Positions 1 to 7,886 of a stretch of 64,000 nucleotides of DNA are shown here, piece by piece. Origin of the DNA: Pyrinomonadaceae bacterium (GTDB lineage Bacteria > Acidobacteriota > Blastocatellia > Pyrinomonadales > Pyrinomonadaceae). A program made the position numbers and the translations under genes. The notes under the pieces were generated by a model. That model worked only from the letters and a program-made list of their open reading frames with translations. It was not told where the DNA came from and ran no database searches. Position 1 is the first letter of the stretch, and the number at the start of each line of letters is the position of its first letter. The DNA is taken from NCBI GenBank assembly GCA_019694395.1, contig JAIBCC010000030.1, positions 1 through 64,000 on the forward strand, given 5' to 3'.

Positions 1-2
1 TC

Positions 3-2060
3 CAGGTTGATGTAGTTGTAACAGATAAAAAAGGAAAGATCGTTACTGACCTCAAACCGGAAGATTTTGAAATTTTTGAGAACAATCAAAAACAGGACAT
101 CACAAACTTTTCATTTATTGCTAATGCTCCTGAAGTAAAACCTTCACCTACTCCGAAACCTAACAAGAATGATGTGACAGCCCCGATTCCGCCGGCTACT
201 CTCAAACCCGAACAAATTCATCGGACAATTGCCATCGTAGTTGATGATTTAGGATTATCTTTTGAAAGTATTAATTTCGTTCGCCGTGCCTTGAAAAAGT
301 TCGTTGATGAACAGATGCAGCCTAATGATCTGGTAGCAATTATTTGCACCGGAAAAGGAATCGGATCACTCCAACAATTTACTTCGGATAAAAATCTGCT
401 TTATGCCGCAATTGATAAAATTCGCTGGAATGCACTTGGTCGTGCCGGAATTTCAGCTTTTGCTCCGGCAGAACCGACGGCTTTGGAACAGCAACAGCAA
501 GCCGGGGACACATCAATTACCGATGAACAAATTCAGGAAGATAAAGATAAAACCACGATGTTCAATGAGTTTCGGGAAGACCTTTTCACGGTTGGAACTC
601 TTGGAGCGATAAACTTTATCGTGAAAGGAATGAACGAACTGCCGGGCAAGAAGAACATTATGCTTTTTTCTGACGGTTTTTCGATGTGCACCCAAACCGA
701 TATAAAAGAAGATCCCAGCCGCTGCCAACGAATGATGGAGGCTGTAAAACAACTCACTGACCAATGTAATCGCGCCTCAGTTACGATCTATGCTCAGGAT
801 GCCCGTGGATTGCAATATACCGGAATAACGGCAGCAGATGATATTCAGTCAACCAATCCTAATGTAGTTCAACAATTGATGAATCAGCGTTCTGCTCAAC
901 TGCTGGATAATCAGGACGGAATGGCTTATCTGGCAAATGAAACCGGCGGAAGGGCAATTTTTAACAATAATAACCTCAATCAAGGTTTGGAAAAAATGCT
1001 TGAAGATACAAAAGGTTATTATCTCATCGGTTATCAGCCGGATTCGGATACTTTTGATGCTAAAACACGTAAATTCAACAAACTGACCGTTAGGCTCAAA
1101 AACAAGGATTTGAATGTGAGGTATCGAAGCGGATTTTTTGGCATAGCTGACAAGGATATTCCCCGCAATACAATTAATACGGCTCAAACACCTGCTCAAC
1201 AAATCACAAAAGCAATTTTTTCACCTTTTGCCATTAATGGAATAAGTTTGAAACTTAATACCCTATTCGGCAAAGATGATAAGAGTAATTTATTTGTTAA
1301 TTCCCTGCTTCACATTGAAGCGAAAGACTTGAAATTTACCGACACTCCTGATGGAAATAAAAAAGTAACCTTTGATATTTTAGCTCTTAGTTTTGGAGAA
1401 AATGGAGCGGTTACCGATCAAATCAGTAAAACCTTTACCTTAACCACCAAAAATCAAGAGAGTTACGAGGAGATTCTCAAAAACGGTTTCGTTTATCAAT
1501 TCCTTTTTCCGATTAAAAAACCCGGAGCATATCAAATGCGGGTAGCAATTCGTGATTCTGAAACCTCTGTCGTTGGTTCAGCCAACCAATTTATTGAAGT
1601 TCCCGATTTGAAAAAAGGCAAATTAACTCTTTCCGGTATTGTTCTGGAAAATTTGACCGAAAAGCAATGGGGCAATATGCAAACAAACTTTGCTGCCACT
1701 CCTAAGGAAAGAGGAACCGATCCGATGGCAGATACTTCTTTACGTCAATTTAAACGAGGAACTATCCTGCGTTACGCAACTGAAATTTATAATGCCAAAC
1801 TCGACCAAACCCAAAAACCTAACTTACAAACCCAAATTAGAATTTTCAAAGACGGAAAATTAGTTAAAGACGGTGTTTTGAATCCTTTTAACCTTACGGG
1901 ACAAATAAATTTCGCTAAGTTGAATTTTATGGGGGCATTGTCTTTAGGCAGTCAAATGGAACCCGGCGATTATATTTTACAGATCATTGTGATTGACAAT
2001 TTGCAAAAAACCAAAAAGAAATTAGCCAGTCAATGGGTGCAGTTTGAAATAGTCGGATAA
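3..2060 (+). CDS. VWA-domain protein, acidobacterial type (5' truncated)
   Basis: The reading frame is open from base 3 with no start, so the N-terminus lies outside the window; a GTG at 174 falls inside the domain and is not a start. The visible 685 residues begin with an extracellular-type segment (VVVTDKKGKIVTDL, then PEDFEIFENN) typical of the VWFA-related domain common in Acidobacteria. A VWA fold follows (IAIVVDDLGLS, then NIMLFSDGFS). The MIDAS DxSxS motif is replaced by DDLGLS, so metal binding may be altered. The C-terminal 300 residues look like beta-rich domains. It is probably secreted and its role is unknown. Gene 13707-14615 is a shorter relative. Confidence 0.8.
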   Translation, partial: QVDVVVTDKKGKIVTDLKPEDFEIFENNQKQDITNFSFIANAPEVKPSPTPKPNKNDVTAPIPPATLKPEQIHRTIAIVVDDLGLSFESINFVRRALKKFVDEQMQPNDLVAIICTGKGIGSLQQFTSDKNLLYAAIDKIRWNALGRAGISAFAPAEPTALEQQQQAGDTSITDEQIQEDKDKTTMFNEFREDLFTVGTLGAINFIVKGMNELPGKKNIMLFSDGFSMCTQTDIKEDPSRCQRMMEAVKQLTDQCNRASVTIYAQDARGLQYTGITAADDIQSTNPNVVQQLMNQRSAQLLDNQDGMAYLANETGGRAIFNNNNLNQGLEKMLEDTKGYYLIGYQPDSDTFDAKTRKFNKLTVRLKNKDLNVRYRSGFFGIADKDIPRNTINTAQTPAQQITKAIFSPFAINGISLKLNTLFGKDDKSNLFVNSLLHIEAKDLKFTDTPDGNKKVTFDILALSFGENGAVTDQISKTFTLTTKNQESYEEILKNGFVYQFLFPIKKPGAYQMRVAIRDSETSVVGSANQFIEVPDLKKGKLTLSGIVLENLTEKQWGNMQTNFAATPKERGTDPMADTSLRQFKRGTILRYATEIYNAKLDQTQKPNLQTQIRIFKDGKLVKDGVLNPFNLTGQINFAKLNFMGALSLGSQMEPGDYILQIIVIDNLQKTKKKLASQWVQFEIVG

Positions 2061-2184
2061 AGTGCAAGGCAATTATTTTGGTAAATTTTACATATTAATT
2101 TTTTTCCGATGACTCTTTTTATCAAAATTTCCCGTTTATGTGGATAGCGTGGTAATCTGGATTCATCCGCGAAACAAAAATTTT

Positions 2185-2751
2185 ATGGAATTTTACCCAA
2201 TCAACCGACAGTCGAACATTGTAATTCAAGAACTTGAAAATGAGATCTTGATTTACGACCTAAATCGTAACGAGGCTTTTTGCCTTAATGAAACAGCAGG
2301 AATTATTTGGCAGCTCTGCGACGGAACAAAAACTGTGGCGGAAATTAGCCAAGCCGTTGGGAAAAAGTTTAATGCAAATGTTTCCGAAGGTTTTGTTTGG
2401 TTAGCTTTAGAGCAACTGAAAAAAGACAAATTGATTGAAAGTCAAGTTGCGCCTCCGACCGAATTTGCGGGAATGAACCGACGAGAAATAGTCCGCAAGA
2501 TCGGATTTGCTTCGATGGTTGCATTGCCTGTGGTTGCGTCATTGATTGCTCCAATATCTGTTAATGCTCAGTCCTGTATCGCCTTTCTCGCGATGTGTAA
2601 TCCGGTAATGGATACCTGCTGCCCCGGTTCAATTTGCGACGGAATGAGCAGCACTTGTAATTGTATGTGTGTTAATCCAGGAGACTGTATTGTTCAGACC
2701 AGCTGTCCCAGCACGGTAAATTGTAATATGTCCGGTGTTTGTGCGCCTTAA
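2185..2751 (+). CDS. PqqD-like domain protein with internal Tat-like segment and Cys-rich tail
   Basis: 188 aa from ATG 2185; an in-frame GTG at 2140 would add 15 unsupported residues. Residues about 10-85 match a PqqD-like fold, the family that includes peptide-recognition (RRE) domains of RiPP pathways. About residue 99 an NRREIVRKIGF motif starts a hydrophobic segment that ends in an AQS signal-peptidase-like site, much like a Tat signal placed in the middle of a protein. The last 58 residues contain 12 cysteines, including TCC and CNCMC. No radical SAM or maturase gene is adjacent. Its stop overlaps that of hslO on the other strand. The PqqD assignment is by pattern; function is unknown. 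Confidence 0.7.
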   Translation: MEFYPINRQSNIVIQELENEILIYDLNRNEAFCLNETAGIIWQLCDGTKTVAEISQAVGKKFNANVSEGFVWLALEQLKKDKLIESQVAPPTEFAGMNRREIVRKIGFASMVALPVVASLIAPISVNAQSCIAFLAMCNPVMDTCCPGSICDGMSSTCNCMCVNPGDCIVQTSCPSTVNCNMSGVCAP

Positions 2752-3632
2752 TTTGAAAGTGAATCAATAATTTCCTGCAACTGAGCTTCATCTAAATGAT
2801 AAGTTTGGTTGCAGAATCCGCACGTCATTTCTGCGCCTTTATCTTCGTTTAGCATTGATTCGACTTCGGCTTTACCGAGCGAGGCAATCAAAGCAGCAGC
2901 GCGTTCAGGCGAACAACTGCACTTAAATTCAACTTCGCGCTCATCCAAGATTTCATAATCAATAATTCCCAAAGCCATTTTTACAAGGTCTTCGGGTGCT
3001 GCACCTTCGCTGATGAGTTTGGTCAAATGCGGAGCGTGAGCAATAGTATCTTCGATCATTGTAATAAGATGTTCGTTTGCTCCCGGCATAATTTGGAGCA
3101 TCACACCGCCCGCCGCTTTGATGTATGGTGCTTCGCTTTGCAGAGCAACCCCAAGCAGAACTGCGGAAGGGATTTGTTCGGATTTCAGCAGATAATATGC
3201 AAAATCATCACCGATTTCGCCTGTGTAAAGCGGAACCGAGCCGTGATAAGGCTCACGATAAAGCCCAACGTCAAAACCTGCTTCCCGGATGACATGAAAC
3301 ATTCCTTTGCCGATAATTTCCTTGACATCAACCGTGTTTCCTTTAGATTCAGCCAACGGATTGCGAACGTATCCGCGCACTTTGCCTTGTGCGTTCGTTT
3401 CCGCTACAATTCCTTCTATCGCACCATCACATTCGATTCGGACGGTCAGACGGTCAAAATCTTTGAGGCTTGATCCAAGCAAAAGAGTCCCCGTTAAAAC
3501 GCGACCCAGTGCGGCAGAAGCCGTTGGTGAAGTTTGGTGTCGGCGAACTGCTTCGCGCACGATTTCGGCGGTAATTGCTGCCATCACGCGGATTGTTCCG
3601 TCTGCGGCAGTTCCATGAATAAGTTTGTCCAT
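2748..3632 (-). CDS. hslO: Hsp33 family redox-regulated chaperone HslO
   Basis: 294 aa from the ATG giving MDKLIHGTAADGTIR, a classic Hsp33 N-terminus; a longer frame to 3668 adds 12 unlikely residues. Hsp33 is a cytosolic holdase switched on by oxidative unfolding of its C-terminal zinc centre. The four zinc cysteines are visible as CSC near residue 235 and CGFC near residue 268. Length matches the family. It converges with the PqqD-domain gene, and the two stop codons overlap by two bases. Confidence 0.95.
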   Translation of the reverse strand: MDKLIHGTAADGTIRVMAAITAEIVREAVRRHQTSPTASAALGRVLTGTLLLGSSLKDFDRLTVRIECDGAIEGIVAETNAQGKVRGYVRNPLAESKGNTVDVKEIIGKGMFHVIREAGFDVGLYREPYHGSVPLYTGEIGDDFAYYLLKSEQIPSAVLLGVALQSEAPYIKAAGGVMLQIMPGANEHLITMIEDTIAHAPHLTKLISEGAAPEDLVKMALGIIDYEILDEREVEFKCSCSPERAAALIASLGKAEVESMLNEDKGAEMTCGFCNQTYHLDEAQLQEIIDSLSN

Positions 3633-3747
3633 ATAGATAGTTTCGACAAACTTTAGAAAGAAAGTCAAATTTAGGCGGTATTAGTAATTTATTTTCATTG
3701 GTGAAATATGTTTTTAGCCCTAAAAACCTAATAAATTACATTAAGTT

Positions 3748-3794
3748 ACGCATTAGATTGGTATGTTAGAAAAAAAAGACACAAGATATTGTGC
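3748..3794 (+). promoter_or_regulatory. Putative pair of NrdR boxes
   Basis: ACACAAGATATTGTGC at 3779-3794 matches 14 of 16 positions of the NrdR box consensus as I know it. A weaker match (ACGCATTAGATTGGTA, 10 of 16) starts at 3748, exactly 31 bp upstream, which is the usual three-helical-turn spacing of paired boxes. The strong box sits 8 bp upstream of the -35 of the nrdJ promoter, so repression of ribonucleotide reductase by NrdR is inferred. No nrdR gene is in the window. Confidence 0.7.
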
Positions 3795-3802
3795 TTTTTC
3801 TA

Positions 3803-3831
3803 TTGACAAGCAAAAAAAGTAGAGTTATATT
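3803..3831 (+). promoter_or_regulatory. Sigma-70-type promoter of nrdJ
   Basis: TTGACA at 3803-3808, a 17-bp spacer, then TATATT at 3826-3831. This is close to the sigma-70 consensus and lies 159 bp upstream of the chosen nrdJ start, leaving a leader of about 150 nt. I saw no B12 riboswitch features in that leader. Confidence 0.75.
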
Positions 3832-3990
3832 CATTAACGCTCAAGAACAAAATATGTCTCCAAGTTCTTGAGTAAATCGCTTGAAAAGAGATCAACAAAA
3901 AACTCCGCATTAAAAAATGCAAAACAAACAGATTTTTATTAAAATTAAAATGTAAAAGTGTCTCTAGGTGACGCTAATGAGGTGAATGAG

Positions 3991-6576
3991 ATGAGCACAG
4001 TTTTTGAGCCTGTTGTGTCGGGTAATTTTGCCGTTACAAACGGAAAAACAAACGGAAATGGAACGGTAACAGCCGTTAAAAAAGAAGCAAAACCTTTGGG
4101 CTTGAACGCTCAAAAGGTAGTTAGTAAAAGATACTCATTAAAAGACTTACAGGGAAATGCAGTTGAAGCCTGGGAAGATATTACACGCCGTGTAGTTGGT
4201 CACGTTTCAACTTCGGAAAGAGATCCGCTCCGCCGTGATCTTTTTTACAATTCGATGTTGGAAGTAATGCTCAATCGTGAGTTTGTTCCCAACACACCTT
4301 GTTTAGTCAATGCCGGCAAACCTCACGGACAGCTTGCAGCTTGTTTCGTTCTGAACGTCCCCGACTCGATTTCAGGCATTATGGAACACGCCAAGGCAGC
4401 AGCCACCATTCACCAAACAGGCGGCGGAACAGGAATGACCTATGAATTTCTAAGACCTGCCGGTTCAACAGTTAGCTCAACTCGCGGCGTTGCTTCGGGT
4501 CCGGTTTCCTTTATGAACATCGTCAACACGATGACCGAAGTCGTCAAACAAGGCGGAGTTCGTCGCGGCGCAAATATGGGAATGATGCGCGTCACACATC
4601 CCGACGTTCTGCGTTTTATCCACGCCAAAAACGATCAGCATTCATTAACCAATTTTAATATTTCAGTCAATGTTACCGATGCTTTTATGGATGCGGTTGA
4701 TAACAAGGAATGGTTCCAAACCGAATTCGGCGGCGAAACGTGGACACAACCGATTTTCGATCCTCTTACAGGTAAAGAATATGCAGTTTATCGTCGTCAA
4801 GATGGTTCAACCGTGACTTTTGCGGACAAACAAGCCTTTGAAAATGCTGATTTGAGCGATTGCACGATTGAAGAACAGCCAAAACCGGGAATGATTTACG
4901 CTCCTGACATTTGGAACAGAATCATCGCTTCGGCTCATAAATATGCCGAGCCCGGAATTGCTTTTATTGATCAGGTCAACCGTCATAACCATATGATGAA
5001 TTCGATGGGACCGATCTACGCCAGCAATCCATGTGGTGAACAATTCTTGCATTTTTCAAACTCCTGCAACCTCGGAAGTATTGATCTATCAAAATTTTAC
5101 AAACAAGGCGGAGACGGCACGAATCCTGATGAAAACATTGATTGGGACAAATTAGCGCACGTTACGCATCTCTGCACCCAATTTTTGGATAACGTGATTG
5201 ATGCTTGCGAATTTCCGTTGAATGAAATTGATAATGTGGTAAAACGCACCCGTCCGGTCGGTTTGGGCATTATGGGTTTTGCCGATTTGTGTCTGAAACA
5301 CAAAATCACTTACGGCGAACCTGATTCAATCGCTTTGATGGATAAAGTTATGGGATTTGTTCGCAAAGAATCTTGGAAAGCCAGTTTGAAGCTCGGCGCA
5401 GAAAAAGGGACTTTCCCTGAATTTGAAGCCAACCGCGAAGCCTACGCTAAATTCCTGTATGAAGAAATCGGAATTTCCCGCGATGTTCCATTAACTCCGC
5501 GTAATTACGAAACTACGACCATCGCTCCAACCGGAACAATTTCGTTGGTTGCCGAAACTTCTTCGGGCTGCGAACCTAATTTTTCGTGGGCTTATGTTCG
5601 CCAAGATACTTTAGGAACCAGAACTTACGTTCATACTTTAGCAGCTGAAGCATTAGGCATTTCGGTTGACCAAACCGATGAAGAATCAATCAAAGCGGCG
5701 GCTCAGTTTGTAGTTGATAACGAAGATAAATTACCGTCATATTTCATTTCAGCGTTGAACATTACCTCGAAACAACACGTTCAGGTTTTGGCGGCGGCGC
5801 AGAAAAATGTTGACAATTCCGTTTCAAAGACTTGTAATGGAGCTAAAGACGACACGGTCGAATCGGTTGACGAGCTTTACCGGTTAGCCCGCGATCTGGG
5901 ATGCAAATGCGTTTCATACTATCGCGACGGTTCACGTGAAGGTCAGGTTTTAACTTCTATGAAAGCGGAAGAAAAGAAAACTGAGGAAGTTCACTCGACC
6001 GAAGATACAGTCGGACAAAATCAGGAATATAGAGTGGTCGAAAAACAAAAAGAAGCATCTGAACACATCGAGCGTCCACGCGAATTGCAAGGTTCAACCT
6101 GGCGCATTCCGTTCGATGGACAAAATCTCTATGTCACCGTTAATCATAACGGCGAAAGAGTTTTGGAAGTTTTTGCGACCGGTCCTATTTCCGAAGGTGT
6201 CGGTTTGCTGGCTTCAAAAATGCTGCGCGGCGGATTCGATGTCAAAGACGTTGCCCGCAGTTTGAACAAAGTTACCGCGACACATGCTGTTTGGTTTAAT
6301 CAACGTCTACTGACCTCACCGGAACAAGCCGTTGCCGAATGTTTGATGCTGACTGACCGCAGATTGAAAGATCTACCGCAATCAGAACGTCAAATCGCCA
6401 AACAGGAAGCCGAAAAAAAAGTTGAAGCACCAATTGGCAAAACCGAAGAAGTTGTTGCCTATTCAGAATCAAAAATGGGCAATTTGATCAGCGAATGTCC
6501 CGAATGCAAAGGACAACTCGAACACGCTTCGGGATGTGATTTTTGCCGCGACTGCGGTTATTCAAAATGCAAGTAG
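3991..6576 (+). CDS. nrdJ: Adenosylcobalamin-dependent (class II) ribonucleotide reductase
   Basis: 861 aa from ATG 3991, preceded by a GAGGTG ribosome-binding site 6 bp upstream; a GTG at 3958 has no such site. It reduces ribonucleotides to deoxyribonucleotides using adenosylcobalamin in the cytosol. Visible family motifs are NTPCLVNAG, TGGGTGMTYEFLR, SNPCGEQ, SNSCNLGSID and PTGTISLVAETSSGCEP. After the barrel comes a TSCPD-type domain (about 690-800), then a C-terminal zinc ribbon (ECPECKG, CDFCRDCGYSKC). No intein is present. It is a single gene with its own promoter and terminator, and no nrdAB or nrdD is nearby. Confidence 0.95.
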   Translation: MSTVFEPVVSGNFAVTNGKTNGNGTVTAVKKEAKPLGLNAQKVVSKRYSLKDLQGNAVEAWEDITRRVVGHVSTSERDPLRRDLFYNSMLEVMLNREFVPNTPCLVNAGKPHGQLAACFVLNVPDSISGIMEHAKAAATIHQTGGGTGMTYEFLRPAGSTVSSTRGVASGPVSFMNIVNTMTEVVKQGGVRRGANMGMMRVTHPDVLRFIHAKNDQHSLTNFNISVNVTDAFMDAVDNKEWFQTEFGGETWTQPIFDPLTGKEYAVYRRQDGSTVTFADKQAFENADLSDCTIEEQPKPGMIYAPDIWNRIIASAHKYAEPGIAFIDQVNRHNHMMNSMGPIYASNPCGEQFLHFSNSCNLGSIDLSKFYKQGGDGTNPDENIDWDKLAHVTHLCTQFLDNVIDACEFPLNEIDNVVKRTRPVGLGIMGFADLCLKHKITYGEPDSIALMDKVMGFVRKESWKASLKLGAEKGTFPEFEANREAYAKFLYEEIGISRDVPLTPRNYETTTIAPTGTISLVAETSSGCEPNFSWAYVRQDTLGTRTYVHTLAAEALGISVDQTDEESIKAAAQFVVDNEDKLPSYFISALNITSKQHVQVLAAAQKNVDNSVSKTCNGAKDDTVESVDELYRLARDLGCKCVSYYRDGSREGQVLTSMKAEEKKTEEVHSTEDTVGQNQEYRVVEKQKEASEHIERPRELQGSTWRIPFDGQNLYVTVNHNGERVLEVFATGPISEGVGLLASKMLRGGFDVKDVARSLNKVTATHAVWFNQRLLTSPEQAVAECLMLTDRRLKDLPQSERQIAKQEAEKKVEAPIGKTEEVVAYSESKMGNLISECPECKGQLEHASGCDFCRDCGYSKCK

Positions 6577-6693
6577 TAAATAGTCAAAAATCCAAAAGGC
6601 GAAAATTAAACTAAAATTTTACTTTTTGCCTTTTTACTTTTACCTTTTTACTTTTAATTTTCTATCCCCTGAAATACTGTGATTTATTATTCA

Positions 6694-6727
6694 AGCCTGT
6701 TGTGCCGATGCACAACGGGCTTTTTTT
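6694..6727 (+). terminator. Rho-independent terminator of nrdJ
   Basis: A 12-bp stem (6694-6705 with 6710-6721, one T-G wobble) with loop CGAT is followed directly by seven T residues (6721-6727). It ends nrdJ transcription and abuts the stop of the convergent gene. Confidence 0.9.
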
Positions 6728-7166
6728 ACCAATCGTAACTTTTGCCGCCGCAATTAACTTTTGTAACTTTGATCTTTCGGTATAGAGTTCCATCGGCTAA
6801 AGTTAAAGTTCCTTCCATTTCATTGCCGTTGATCGTAAATTTCCAGACGGCATCGCCACGATTAGCCGAAGAAGTTTTAGCGGTTATAGTGTTGGTTTTC
6901 TCATCGAACTGGAATTCAATCGTTCCCATATATTCAGGTTTTTCATTAATAATTTTGTCCGCCTGCATCATAAACTTTCCATTTTCATCCATCTGGATAA
7001 TTCGATAAACCACTTTTTCAGTTTTGCACGGAGAATTTGCCACCTGACAAACCGAATCTCCATACCAATTGCCCACTGGCGAAGTATTGACAATTGACGA
7101 AGTTTGAGCGCAAGCTAAAAAGACCAACATTAAAACCAATAATAAAACAATTCCTAATTTGTTCAT
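6726..7166 (-). CDS. Small secreted or lipoprotein, lipocalin-like, unknown function
   Basis: 146 aa. Residues 1-20 form a signal peptide ending LACAQ, which could be a poor lipobox (Cys 19) or a signal peptidase I site (ACA-Q). The mature part is beta-rich, with a GNWYGDSVC start and paired cysteines. This resembles the small 'extracellular strand' proteins frequent in acidobacteria. I do not recognise a named family. It stands alone and converges with nrdJ. Confidence 0.7.
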   Translation of the reverse strand: MNKLGIVLLLVLMLVFLACAQTSSIVNTSPVGNWYGDSVCQVANSPCKTEKVVYRIIQMDENGKFMMQADKIINEKPEYMGTIEFQFDEKTNTITAKTSSANRGDAVWKFTINGNEMEGTLTLADGTLYRKIKVTKVNCGGKSYDW

Positions 7167-7275
7167 AAATCCTCCAAAAAATTTTATCTTCTAAATTACT
7201 ACGCGAAAAAGAAATGAAAAAACAGTCTGTGATAGAAAAAATTTTGAATTATTAAATCGTATATTGTGAAGCAAA

Positions 7276-7884
7276 TTGGCTTTGCCTATAATTGACAGGA
7301 AATTTGCTGATACACAAGAGAACAAATTGAGCGAAAAAGACGTTACCGAATTATTGATTGACTTGTCGAGCGGAAACGCAACGGCGATAAGTTTGCTTTT
7401 GCCAATTGTTTACAATGAATTACGGCGATTGGCGGCAAGTTATCTGCGCCACGAAAGAGTTGACCACACTTTGCAGCCGACCGCACTGGTTCACGAGGCA
7501 TATTTGAAATTGATTGACCAAACGCGAACCAACTGGCAAAATCGCGCCCATTTTTTCGGTGTTGCGGCAAATGTAATGCGACGAATCCTAATTGACCACG
7601 CTCGTTTGCACAATGCCGACAAACGCGGTGCGGAATATCAAAAATTGCAGCTTGATACCAATATTGATAAAGCCGTCGAAATGCGAACCGAACTGATTGC
7701 GTTGGATGAAGCATTGAAAGAATTGGAGCAAATCGCGCCCGAACAGGCAAAACTGGTTGAATTAAGATTTTTCGGGGGCTTAACTTTTGAAGAAACTGCC
7801 GAAGTTTTGGGCTTAAGTTTGCGAACGGTCAAACGTCATTGGCGATTTGTCCGCGCTTGGCTTTACGGTAAAATGACCGAATAA
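7276..7884 (+). CDS. ECF-type RNA polymerase sigma factor
   Basis: About 200 aa. Region 2 includes NELRRLAASYLR and the following ALVHEAYLKL; region 4 contains the helix-turn-helix LTFEETAEVLGLSLRTVKRHWR. This is the ECF-like subgroup common in Acidobacteria and Planctomycetes, usually beside protein kinases. The start is uncertain: only TTG codons (7276, 7327) are available and neither has a strong ribosome-binding site. It lies 2 bp upstream of the kinase gene, so the two are probably one operon and one signalling unit. Confidence 0.9.
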   Translation: MALPIIDRKFADTQENKLSEKDVTELLIDLSSGNATAISLLLPIVYNELRRLAASYLRHERVDHTLQPTALVHEAYLKLIDQTRTNWQNRAHFFGVAANVMRRILIDHARLHNADKRGAEYQKLQLDTNIDKAVEMRTELIALDEALKELEQIAPEQAKLVELRFFGGLTFEETAEVLGLSLRTVKRHWRFVRAWLYGKMTE

Positions 7885-7886
7885 AA

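Noticed and set aside
174..2060. GTG at 174 as the start of the first gene
   Set aside because: The frame is open to base 3 and the upstream residues belong to the same domain, so the gene is truncated by the window edge.
3027..3618. Two plus-strand ORFs opposite hslO
   Set aside because: Both are antisense to a clearly conserved Hsp33 gene and have no recognisable features.
3832..3990. Cobalamin riboswitch ahead of nrdJ
   Set aside because: The leader is AT-rich and short, and I see no B12-box-like conserved segment or large fold.
3991..6576. Intein in the ribonucleotide reductase
   Set aside because: The length fits an uninterrupted enzyme and all catalytic motifs run in order with no Hint-type block.
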